Below are positions 8,435-16,230 of a stretch of DNA of 64,000 nucleotides, in pieces. Source of the DNA: Flavobacteriaceae bacterium. GTDB taxonomy: Bacteria > Bacteroidota > Bacteroidia > Flavobacteriales > Flavobacteriaceae. The stretch is from contig NVXD01000016.1 of NCBI GenBank assembly GCA_002746415.1, forward strand, positions 124,001-188,000. The letters are read 5' to 3'. Numbering within the stretch: the stretch's first letter is position 1; every line of letters begins with the position of its first letter. Both the position numbers and the translations under genes were made by a program. Under the pieces are notes generated by a model. The model had not been told where the DNA came from and ran no database searches. It worked only from the letters and a program-made list of their open reading frames with translations.

Positions 8435-9619
8435 ATGAAAAATAGCTATTTTATCCTAGGGTGCATTGCAATACTCAGTATTGCATCATGTGAAAAATCC
8501 ATTGTTGCGGGCCCTATGGAAGATGAAGTTTTAGACGGACAGTTAGAAGGACTATCCTATGAAGAAAACATCCAATTTTTAAAGGGTGACAACGGTTTCG
8601 CAGAAGTATTTACTATAGATAAAGGGGTTGGTCCCTTATTCGTTGCCAACAGCTGCATAAGCTGCCACGCAGGCGATGGCAAGGGACATCCATTTACAAC
8701 CCTAACCAGATTTGGACAAATAGACAACACAGGAAACCTTTTCTTGGATATGGGTGGTCCACAACTACAAAACAGAGCCATACCTGGGTATGATCCAGAA
8801 CAGATACCTGCAGGGGCAACTTTTGCAAAATTTACTCCTCCTATCAATACAGGATTAGGGTTCCTGGATGCCATAACGGATGCGGATATCATTGCCATGT
8901 CCGACCCCAACGATTTGGATGGCGACGGAATCAGCGGTATACCAAATTGGGGCGAATTACCTTCTTTTGCTATTCCTAGACCCAATTCTGTAACTCAAGG
9001 GACAACATACATACATCGATTTGGAAAAAAAGCAGCAGCCTATGACCTATTACACCAAACGGTAAACGCTTACAATCAAGATATGGGAGTTACCTCCTCT
9101 TTTGATCCAATTGATACACATTCGGGATTGGAGATAGACCCTGAAGTCAGTAACAATACCGTCAACGACGTGGTTTTTTATCTTAAAACACTAAAAGCGC
9201 CTATTCAACGTAATGCAGTGGATGTCATTTCTGGTGAAAATATATTCACGCAAATCCAATGTGCCAGTTGCCATATACCAACCCTTAGAACAGGCTATTC
9301 CTCTATTGACGCATTGTCTAATAAAGAATTTCACCCGTTTACAGATTTACTATTACATGATATGGGAAGCGAATTGGATGATGGGTATACAGAAGGCAGT
9401 GCAACCACGGCTGAATGGAGAACACCGCCCTTATGGGGATTGGGATTAGCTCCTGATGCACAAGGAGGTGAGTACTTTCTAATGCATGATGGTAGAGCAA
9501 AAAGCATTGAAGCAGCCATACTATTGCATGCTGGAGAGGCATCAAACAGCAAATCCCAATATGAAGGGCTTTCAACAACTGAAAAAGAGGCATTGATTAC
9601 GTTTTTAGAATCCTTATAA
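8435..9619 (+). CDS. Di-heme oxidoreductase (DHOR/DUF1111) c-type cytochrome lipoprotein
   Basis: The start is set at the ATG at 8435 (MKNSYFILG), giving a lipoprotein signal with the lipobox ending at Cys in SIASC. Two c-type heme sites are visible: CISCH at about residues 74-78 and CASCH at about 276-280. The C-terminal FLMHDGRAKSIEAAILLHAGEA is the signature of the DHOR/DUF1111 family, often annotated as thiol oxidoreductase. It should be a membrane-anchored periplasmic or surface electron carrier. It is followed, with no gap, by a Rieske protein and then a porin, so the three probably form one redox module. The physiological donor and acceptor are not known. Confidence 0.92.
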   Translation: MKNSYFILGCIAILSIASCEKSIVAGPMEDEVLDGQLEGLSYEENIQFLKGDNGFAEVFTIDKGVGPLFVANSCISCHAGDGKGHPFTTLTRFGQIDNTGNLFLDMGGPQLQNRAIPGYDPEQIPAGATFAKFTPPINTGLGFLDAITDADIIAMSDPNDLDGDGISGIPNWGELPSFAIPRPNSVTQGTTYIHRFGKKAAAYDLLHQTVNAYNQDMGVTSSFDPIDTHSGLEIDPEVSNNTVNDVVFYLKTLKAPIQRNAVDVISGENIFTQIQCASCHIPTLRTGYSSIDALSNKEFHPFTDLLLHDMGSELDDGYTEGSATTAEWRTPPLWGLGLAPDAQGGEYFLMHDGRAKSIEAAILLHAGEASNSKSQYEGLSTTEKEALITFLESL

Positions 9620-10066
9620 ATGAACAGAAAAGACTTTATAAAAACCTGCGGATATACATGTCTGGGTAGCTTGGCTTTAGGGCCACTGTTACAAAGTTGC
9701 ACCCCAATGAAAATGATTACAGGAACCATTGAAGGTGAAAACATTTTGGTTCAATTATCTGATTTTAAAATAGTTAAAAAAGAAGAAGTCTTATTTAGGA
9801 AATACCTTATTGTACAAAACGAACTCTTGCAATTTCCTATTTGTGTATACAGAGTAAGCGAAACAGAATACAGCGCCCTATGGATGAAATGCACGCATCA
9901 AGGAAATGAATTGACCGCTTTTGGAGACAAATTGCATTGCTCTGCCCACGGTAGTGAATTTGACAAGCACGGAAACGTGACTAATGGACCAGCAGCAAAT
10001 CAGTTAAGAACATTTGAGGTCATCATAGAAAATGAGCAATTAAAAATTTCATTAAAAGCAGTATGA
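9620..10066 (+). CDS. Rieske [2Fe-2S] protein with lipoprotein-like signal
   Basis: The ATG follows directly on the stop of the di-heme cytochrome gene. The N-terminus MNRKDFIKTCGYTCLGSLALGPLLQSC is hydrophobic and ends in a lipobox-like Cys27. The Rieske cluster ligands are clear: C91-T-H93 and C107-S-A-H110, separated by 13 residues. At 148 residues it is a small stand-alone Rieske domain. It probably passes electrons to or from the neighbouring di-heme protein. Its last codons overlap the porin start by four bases (ATGA), showing translational coupling. Confidence 0.92.
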   Translation: MNRKDFIKTCGYTCLGSLALGPLLQSCTPMKMITGTIEGENILVQLSDFKIVKKEEVLFRKYLIVQNELLQFPICVYRVSETEYSALWMKCTHQGNELTAFGDKLHCSAHGSEFDKHGNVTNGPAANQLRTFEVIIENEQLKISLKAV

Positions 10067-11295
10067 ATAAAATAGTAGTAACAATAACGGCAATCATTTT
10101 TTTTGGCATTACGGAAACTAATGCACAAATAGATTCTACACTGTTCAGAAGGATGCCAACAAATGCGGTAAACCAAACAATGAACATGGACGCCGTATAT
10201 AATAGGCCCTTTTTAGGCTTGGGCAAAACCCCAGTATCGGTAGGAGGATATGCAGAAACAAATTGGCAATACCTAGGAACAGATGGAGTATCAGAAGGAC
10301 ATCAATTTCAAATGAGAAGAATGACCTTGTTTGTTGCGGCCACTATAAGTAAGAAAATAAAATTTTTAAGTGAGATTGAATTTGAAGAAGGCGGAAAGGA
10401 AATCGCCATAGAGTTTGCAGCCATAGACGTTGAATTCCATCCCTTGTTCAACCTTAGAGGTGGTATTATCATGAACCCTATTGGTGCTTTTAACCAAAAC
10501 CATGATGGACCCAAATGGGAATTTACAGACAGACCCATTTCTGCTACCCAAATGCTACCGGCTACCTGGAGCAATGCAGGCTTTGGGCTCTTTGGTAAAA
10601 CCTATTCCAATGATTGGATGTTTGGCTATGAAGCCTATCTAACTGGCGGTTTTGACAATACTATTATTGACAATGAAGAGAATAAAACCTTTTTACCAGC
10701 GTCCAAAAATAATGAAGAACGATTTGAAGAGTCTGCAAGTGGCACCCCATTATTCACAACTAAAATTGCAGTAAGAAACACTAAAATTGGTGAACTAGGG
10801 CTTTCCTATATGGGAGGGGTTTATAACAACTTTGAAGATGATGGTGTGGTCTTGGATGACAAACGCAGGTCTGATGTGTTCGCTGTAGACTTTAGTACAG
10901 TATTGCCAAAGCTAAACACTACTATCATTGGGGAATGGGCATGGGTAACTGTTGATGTGCCCGATACCTATACTCAACAATACGGCGGCAAACAGAATGG
11001 TGGTTTTGTTGATATTGTTCAACCTGTATTAAAAAAGCCAATGTTGGGTTGGGACAATGCCGTTTTAAATGTGGCATGTCGTTTAGAATGGGTAGATTGG
11101 AATGTTGGCACGTTCAACGAAACAGGTGGAAATATAGGAGAGGATTTATGGAGCATCATGCCTGCAATTAGTTTTAGACCAACATCACAAACAGTGTTTC
11201 GCATCAACTATAGGTATCAAAAGCAAAACGATATCCTAGGCAATGGTCCAGCTTTAACCAGTGGCTTTAGTTTTGGTATTTCATCTTATTTTTAA
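10063..11295 (+). CDS. Outer-membrane porin
   Basis: A signal peptide (1-22, ending TETNAQ) is followed by long alternating strands typical of 16-strand porins, such as QFQMRRMTLFVAATISKKIKF and RPTSQTVFRINYRYQKQ. The C-terminal residue is Phe (FSFGISSYF), the usual BAM recognition signal. It most resembles OprP/OprO-like porins, but the substrate is not readable. It starts in a four-base overlap with the Rieske gene. Its place in a cytochrome/Rieske operon suggests it admits a redox substrate or ion for that enzyme pair (inference). Confidence 0.88.
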   Translation: MNKIVVTITAIIFFGITETNAQIDSTLFRRMPTNAVNQTMNMDAVYNRPFLGLGKTPVSVGGYAETNWQYLGTDGVSEGHQFQMRRMTLFVAATISKKIKFLSEIEFEEGGKEIAIEFAAIDVEFHPLFNLRGGIIMNPIGAFNQNHDGPKWEFTDRPISATQMLPATWSNAGFGLFGKTYSNDWMFGYEAYLTGGFDNTIIDNEENKTFLPASKNNEERFEESASGTPLFTTKIAVRNTKIGELGLSYMGGVYNNFEDDGVVLDDKRRSDVFAVDFSTVLPKLNTTIIGEWAWVTVDVPDTYTQQYGGKQNGGFVDIVQPVLKKPMLGWDNAVLNVACRLEWVDWNVGTFNETGGNIGEDLWSIMPAISFRPTSQTVFRINYRYQKQNDILGNGPALTSGFSFGISSYF

Positions 11296-11411
11296 AGCAT
11301 TAGGATAAGGTTTTATAGTCATTCTCACTGATATTTATGGAAGATCGCCCCAGTATATCATTTAGAAGTACGGCTAGTATTGCTATCTTTACAGCTTCTT
11401 AAATTAAGCCA

Positions 11412-11936
11412 ATGAGGGCACATGAATATAGGGTAAGAAACGCTAAACCAACCGAGTTTATGGAAATTGGCACCTTACTAGTGAAGGTATACTCTCAATT
11501 GGACGGATTTCCAAAAAAAGACGAACAACCAGACTATTATAACACTTTAGCCAATATCGGGGAAATCACCCGAAAACCTGGAGTAGAACTCTTAGTCGCC
11601 ATTACTTCTGAAGAAAAAATTGTTGGTGCAGTAGTTTACTTTGCAGACATGCAGCAGTATGGCTCCGGAGGAACCGCAACCAAAGAGCAAAATGCATCTG
11701 GTTTTCGTTTATTAGCTGTAGATGAGCTCGCTCGAGGACAGGGTATCGGAAAATTATTAACAACCACTTGTATCAAAAAAGCAAAAGAACACAACAATGC
11801 TCAAGTGGTAATCCATTCAACAAAAAGTATGCAGCTTGCTTGGAAAATGTATGAATCTCTGGGCTTTTACAGGTCAATTGATTTAGATTTTCTTCAGGGA
11901 GAACTTCAGGTTTTTGGTTTTAGATTGCAATTGTAA
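11412..11936 (+). CDS. GNAT family N-acetyltransferase
   Basis: The N-terminus YRVRNAKPTEFMEIGTLLVKVY and the acetyl-CoA-binding segment FRLLAVDELARGQGIGKLLTTTCIKKAKE show the GNAT fold, with the pyrophosphate loop in RGQGIGK. It ends MYESLGFYRSIDLDF, the usual GNAT beta5 region. The acceptor substrate is unknown. A near-consensus TATCTTTA lies 20 bases upstream (11384-11391). The gene stands alone between the redox operon and mutS2. Confidence 0.9.
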   Translation: MRAHEYRVRNAKPTEFMEIGTLLVKVYSQLDGFPKKDEQPDYYNTLANIGEITRKPGVELLVAITSEEKIVGAVVYFADMQQYGSGGTATKEQNASGFRLLAVDELARGQGIGKLLTTTCIKKAKEHNNAQVVIHSTKSMQLAWKMYESLGFYRSIDLDFLQGELQVFGFRLQL

Positions 11937-11998
11937 TTGCTGTGAAAATCTATAATAACATAAGCACCATCTCCATTTTTCATTTCGCACCTATTCCC

Positions 11999-12006
11999 TA
12001 CCTTTG
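11999..12006 (+). promoter_or_regulatory. Minus-7 element for mutS2
   Basis: TACCTTTG lies 16 bases upstream of the first mutS2 ATG. No minus-33 TTG is visible. Confidence 0.6.
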
Positions 12007-12022
12007 TCGCTTGTAAAATTTT

Positions 12023-14200
12023 ATGATGGACAAAATTCACCCAAAAACCCTACAGGATCTAGAATTTCCAACTGTTTTAGAACAGCTGAAAGGACGCTGC
12101 CATACAGAATTGGGTAAAGAACACGCCTTGTCTATTGTACCCTTAAAAAATAGGGAAGAAATCAGCACCGTATTAGGACAAACATCAGAGTACTTATCGT
12201 CTTTTACCAATGACAATCGCATTCCCAACCATCATTTTGAGTCTATTTCAAGTGAAATAAAACTTCTTAAAATAGAGAACACTACTTTGGAAATTAGTGG
12301 GTTTAGGAAAATAGGAGACATTTGTAATACAATTAATGAACATAAGAAATTTCTAAAAAAGTTCAAGGAATACTACCCCATTCTCTTTGCCTTTTCAGAA
12401 ACAGTAGCCTCAACAACTGAAATTCCACTAGCAATCAATGCTGTATTGGATAAGTTTGGTGAAATAAAAGATGCCGCATCCCCACAATTAAAATCCATCC
12501 GCATTCAGATAAATGAAGTCAAAGGGAAAATCAACCAGAGCTTTGCTTCTGCACTGAGTTCCTATCATGCGTCCGATTATTTAGATGAAATAAGGGAGTC
12601 TGTAGTTGAAAACAGGAGAGTGTTGGCTGTAAAGGCCATGTACAGAAAAAAGATAAAGGGCATGGTCATGGGCACTTCCAAAACAGGAAGCATCGTCTAC
12701 ATGGAGCCAGATACCACCCTTAAATATAGCAGGGAACTTAATAATTTGGAGTTTGAGGAACGAGAAGAAATTCAAAGAATTCTCAATCAGTTGACCAATA
12801 CCATACGCCCTCATGCCATTCTACTAAACAATTACCAGCAGTTTTTAGCGCATATGGACATTACAGCTGCTAAAGCAAAATATGCTGATGAAATGAATGC
12901 CGTATTGCCAAAAATCAATGAAGAAAAGAAAATGCACCTTAGGGATGCTTATCATCCTCTGTTGTATTTGACCAACAAATATAACAAAGAAAAAACCTGG
13001 CCTCAAACCATTGCTTTGCATCCTAAGAACCGAATTATTGTTATTTCAGGACCCAATGCCGGTGGAAAAAGCATCACCTTAAAAACTATTGGGCTGTTAC
13101 AAGTGATGTTACAAAGTGGTTTGTTAATTCCTGTACATGAGCGCAGCTCTGTTTGTCTTTTCGATATGATACTTACAGATATTGGAGACAACCAATCAAT
13201 TGAAAATCATTTAAGTACGTACAGTTACCGACTCAAAAACATGAACCAATTCTTGCGCAAGTGCAACAACCAAACTTTGTTTCTAATTGATGAGTTTGGT
13301 ACAGGTAGCGATCCTGAATTGGGAGGAGCTTTGGCGGAAACTTTCTTAGAGGTGTTCTACGAACGGGAATCTTATGGTGTCATTACAACGCACTACGCTA
13401 ATTTAAAAATGTTGGCAAACGAGCTACCCCATGCCACGAATGCAAATATGATGTTCGACAACAAAACCTTGGAACCCACCTATCAATTAATCCTGGGCCA
13501 GGCTGGTAGTTCCTTTACATTTGAGGTGGCGCAAAAGAATGGCATTCCCTATAGTCTCATCAACAGAGCAAAGAAGAAGATAGAGCGAGGCAAAGTACGT
13601 TTTGATGCAACCATAGCCAAATTACAGAAAGAACGCAGTAAAATGGCTGAAACAGGCTCTAGGATGGAAGAAGAGGAAGCTAAAGCCAGAGAAGAAGCGA
13701 GGCGCTTAGAAACATTAAACACCAAAATAAAATCAAAATTAGAGAACTACCAGGAATTGTACGACCATAATCAGCGCATGATCCATTTGGGGAACAAGGT
13801 AAATACTGCGTCAGAAAAATACTTTCATGATAAAAAGAAACGCCCTTTGGTTTCAGAATTGTTACATATTGTAGAAACGGAAAACAGTAAGCGCAAGAAG
13901 AAATCTGCACAACAAACCAAAATAGACCGTGTAAAAAAGGTCCAGGTAGCCCAAGAACTGGAAAAGAAAATTGTAAAAGTTAGGCAAGAGAAAAAAGTTG
14001 AAAAGAAAAAGGCCATTTTCAAAGAAAAGAACAAACCAAGGCCCGTTTTTAAGATTGGTGACCGTGTGAGGCTACAAGATGGTAAGGCTGTAGGTAGTAT
14101 AGACATCCTGGAGAAAAACAAGGCGATTGTAAATTACGGCATATTCACAACCAATGTTAGTGTGGACCAGTTGGAATTAGTGGAATCCAAAAAGAAATAG
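12023..14200 (+). CDS. MutS2-type ATPase lacking the Smr nuclease domain
   Basis: This is a 725-residue MutS2 paralogue. It has a helical core, then the ABC-type ATPase with Walker A (SGPNAGGKSITLKT), Walker B (LFLIDEFGTGSDP) and the H-motif TTHYANLK. A long coiled coil (about 515-670) and a KOW-like domain (PVFKIGDRVRLQDGKAVGSI...IFTTNV) follow. The chain stops at VDQLELVESKKK, where the family would continue into an Smr nuclease domain, so that domain is absent. Family roles are suppression of recombination and rescue of collided ribosomes. Two adjacent ATGs (12023, 12026) can serve as the start. Confidence 0.93.
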   Translation: MMDKIHPKTLQDLEFPTVLEQLKGRCHTELGKEHALSIVPLKNREEISTVLGQTSEYLSSFTNDNRIPNHHFESISSEIKLLKIENTTLEISGFRKIGDICNTINEHKKFLKKFKEYYPILFAFSETVASTTEIPLAINAVLDKFGEIKDAASPQLKSIRIQINEVKGKINQSFASALSSYHASDYLDEIRESVVENRRVLAVKAMYRKKIKGMVMGTSKTGSIVYMEPDTTLKYSRELNNLEFEEREEIQRILNQLTNTIRPHAILLNNYQQFLAHMDITAAKAKYADEMNAVLPKINEEKKMHLRDAYHPLLYLTNKYNKEKTWPQTIALHPKNRIIVISGPNAGGKSITLKTIGLLQVMLQSGLLIPVHERSSVCLFDMILTDIGDNQSIENHLSTYSYRLKNMNQFLRKCNNQTLFLIDEFGTGSDPELGGALAETFLEVFYERESYGVITTHYANLKMLANELPHATNANMMFDNKTLEPTYQLILGQAGSSFTFEVAQKNGIPYSLINRAKKKIERGKVRFDATIAKLQKERSKMAETGSRMEEEEAKAREEARRLETLNTKIKSKLENYQELYDHNQRMIHLGNKVNTASEKYFHDKKKRPLVSELLHIVETENSKRKKKSAQQTKIDRVKKVQVAQELEKKIVKVRQEKKVEKKKAIFKEKNKPRPVFKIGDRVRLQDGKAVGSIDILEKNKAIVNYGIFTTNVSVDQLELVESKKK

Positions 14201-14280
14201 GCTTTGACCATTTACTTTAGGTATGATTTGTTTTTTTTTGATTAGGTTTCTCCATACTGTCTAAATGACAAACAAAATAA

Positions 14281-14325
14281 CAGCTGGCATCAAGTTGTTG
14301 AATCTACAACCTGAGCGGCCAGCTG
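14281..14325. other. 45-base two-part hairpin between convergent mutS2 and the CDC-like gene
   Basis: The outer arms CAGCTGGC (14281-14288) and GCCAGCTG (14318-14325) enclose the inner arms GTTGT and ACAAC (14294-14298, 14306-14310). There is no T tract on either side. It may act as a bidirectional terminator stem or be a palindromic repeat. Confidence 0.55.
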
Positions 14326-14363
14326 CACTTTAAACTATTGTCAATTTAATTGATTTTTTAGTA

Positions 14364-15923
14364 TTATTTAATTGAAATCTCCGTACATATTCCAAGAAAC
14401 GTTTTTGAACAATAGGCTTCATAATATTTATCACTCTGTATATAGTTCAAATAAATCTCGCCCATAGTCGTCCAAACAAAAACATCCAAGAATTCAAATT
14501 GGACACGAACATCATGTGCGCCATTAGGGGGTTGTTTACCTACGTTCACTTTATTTTTATCAACCTCTGTCCAGCCAGTTGTCTTAAAATTTTGAGTGCC
14601 TTGTTGCTTATATGTAAAACGAAATCTAACGGTTTGGCTAACGGTTTTTTTAACGAACGCATTCTTATGATTATAAGCGAACTTGCCACAGTTTTCAATT
14701 TTATAGTCTGTGGTGTAACCCATTTTTGCAAAAGTATTGTCTTTCAAATATCTTATGGTATAGGCAATGGGAACTCCGGGATTTTCACGACTATAGACCG
14801 CATTCTCCCCTGTAATAATATGACTCAATGATCCTGGACCAGTAGCAGTGATAGCCTCAGAGGCCACCTCGGCATTTCCGCCAATGGTCACCACCGTAAT
14901 GCTAGACTTACTCAATATTTCATCATAAGAAGCATTTACGGTCCCTGTACCGTTGACACCTCCAGCATATTCTAGAACAGCATCCAAATCAACAGAAGTG
15001 GAAGTATTGGTAGTTTCCATTCTAAACATTATAATTCTGCCATAAGAAACAGAATTTATATAAGCCGGTGGGGTTTCGGAATTTATTACGGCACCAACTT
15101 GTTCAGCAGTAACGTTGGGACCAAAAACGCTGGCTGGTGTGGAAGGAGTGTCCATAGTAACAGTATAAAACACCTGTTTGTATACCATGAGTGCCACTTT
15201 TTTTGTTGTTGAACTTTCATATTCCAATTGTGAGGCCACGGATCCCGTAGCCCATTCCAAATTAAGTCCCACATCCAGACTCATTTGTTTTGATGAATAT
15301 GATGTGGTAGCCTGATAGGATGAATTGGCAGCGTTCACATAGCCTTCTTGATATGCATTGGCGTTCCACCATTCCAAAGAATTATCAATACTGGATTGTA
15401 TCGATGAATTAACTGGGTTGTCTACAACAATAGTACCTTGTTCGCCAATACCGGGCAAATCCAAGCGCAATGTAACAGCTGCCCTCCCCAACGTTAATGG
15501 ATCTGGCATTCCGTCTAACATTCCACTGTTTCCAATAACCAATGCTCCAGGCCAGACAACTCCATTGGTAGGTCTTAAAATAGCCACATCATCAAAATTG
15601 GATTCCAAATTATAATCCTCAGTCTTACATGTCTCTATAATTCCAAGAATAGGCCCAGTAGTAGTGTTCAACTCATTGACCAATGTCCGTTCAGAAGATG
15701 CACCTCCCGTGTCCTTAACATTTAAAAGTGCATCTGCATCATAACTCAGGTTGGCAATAACAACATCAATCTCTTCTAAATTAAGGTTAAGTTCTTCTTT
15801 TGGGTCCCCCCCATCATCGCCACTACCAGACGTTTCTTTACTACAAGAATACATAGTAATTAAAATTATGCCCACTAAAAATATGGGCTTAATTTTCATG
15901 ATTGTTAAAAATTTACTTTTCAT
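14364..15923 (-). CDS. Cholesterol-dependent-cytolysin-like (thiol-activated cytolysin family) lipoprotein
   Basis: A lipoprotein signal with lipobox Cys27 (LITMYSCSKE) and an acidic Ser/Gly linker precede a full CDC fold. Recognisable family segments, in order, are: WPGALVIGN (residues 124-132), VYKQVFYTV (248-256), PPAYINSVSYGRIIMFRMETT (285-305), the Gly-Gly turn VVTIGGN (344-350) and SRENPGVPIAYT...LKDN (378-396). Domain 4 follows from about residue 411. The undecapeptide ECTGLAWEWWR and the Thr-Leu cholesterol pair are absent; that position reads VRVQFEFLDVFVW. Cysteines lie at 99, 412, 505 and 513 instead. It is probably a surface-anchored pore-forming protein with a receptor other than cholesterol (inference). 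An ATG at 15899 is an alternative start. Confidence 0.88.
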   Translation of the reverse strand: MKSKFLTIMKIKPIFLVGIILITMYSCSKETSGSGDDGGDPKEELNLNLEEIDVVIANLSYDADALLNVKDTGGASSERTLVNELNTTTGPILGIIETCKTEDYNLESNFDDVAILRPTNGVVWPGALVIGNSGMLDGMPDPLTLGRAAVTLRLDLPGIGEQGTIVVDNPVNSSIQSSIDNSLEWWNANAYQEGYVNAANSSYQATTSYSSKQMSLDVGLNLEWATGSVASQLEYESSTTKKVALMVYKQVFYTVTMDTPSTPASVFGPNVTAEQVGAVINSETPPAYINSVSYGRIIMFRMETTNTSTSVDLDAVLEYAGGVNGTGTVNASYDEILSKSSITVVTIGGNAEVASEAITATGPGSLSHIITGENAVYSRENPGVPIAYTIRYLKDNTFAKMGYTTDYKIENCGKFAYNHKNAFVKKTVSQTVRFRFTYKQQGTQNFKTTGWTEVDKNKVNVGKQPPNGAHDVRVQFEFLDVFVWTTMGEIYLNYIQSDKYYEAYCSKTFLGICTEISIK

Positions 15924-16230
15924 AATTTTTTAGTTTAATTGATTCAACACTCCAAATCTAGAAGCGAAACAAGCGTTCACCTAATTTTTGGCATGGACAA
16001 AGTATGGACAAGAACCCCTTGTTTCGATAAAATGAACCATGGACAGCCAATCCTATGATCATGTACTATATGTTTTCATAACATTGATTATCAATGTGTT
16101 ATATATCTCTAACTTAGTAAATAGATTTAGAACAACATAGACAAGCTATGGACAATCACCTTTGAATGAAAAATCCACAGGTTAGACCAACAATCTTATT
16201 AAGTATCTTAGCTTGTAAATCCAACTAACC
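15924..16230. promoter_or_regulatory. 307-bp regulatory region between the CDC-like gene and the TPR regulator
   Basis: This divergent intergenic region holds five copies of an ATGGACA-type heptamer. Two tandem pairs are spaced 11 bp start to start (15993 and 16004; 16137, as ATAGACA, and 16148), and one copy is single (16039). It also holds a perfect 17-bp palindrome at 16081-16097. No full TA-N2-TTTG element is seen for either gene; TACTTTG on the minus strand at 15998-16004 is the closest match. Confidence 0.6.
16081..16097. promoter_or_regulatory. Perfect 17-bp palindrome, candidate operator
   Basis: ACATTGAT-T-ATCAATGT has two perfect 8-base arms around one base. It lies 158 bases upstream of the CDC-like gene and 134 bases upstream of the TPR regulator gene, placed to control either. 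Confidence 0.5.

Noticed and set aside
9331-9744. 137-codon minus-strand frame across the di-heme/Rieske junction
   Set aside because: It lies opposite conserved heme and Rieske coding sequence and has no family features.
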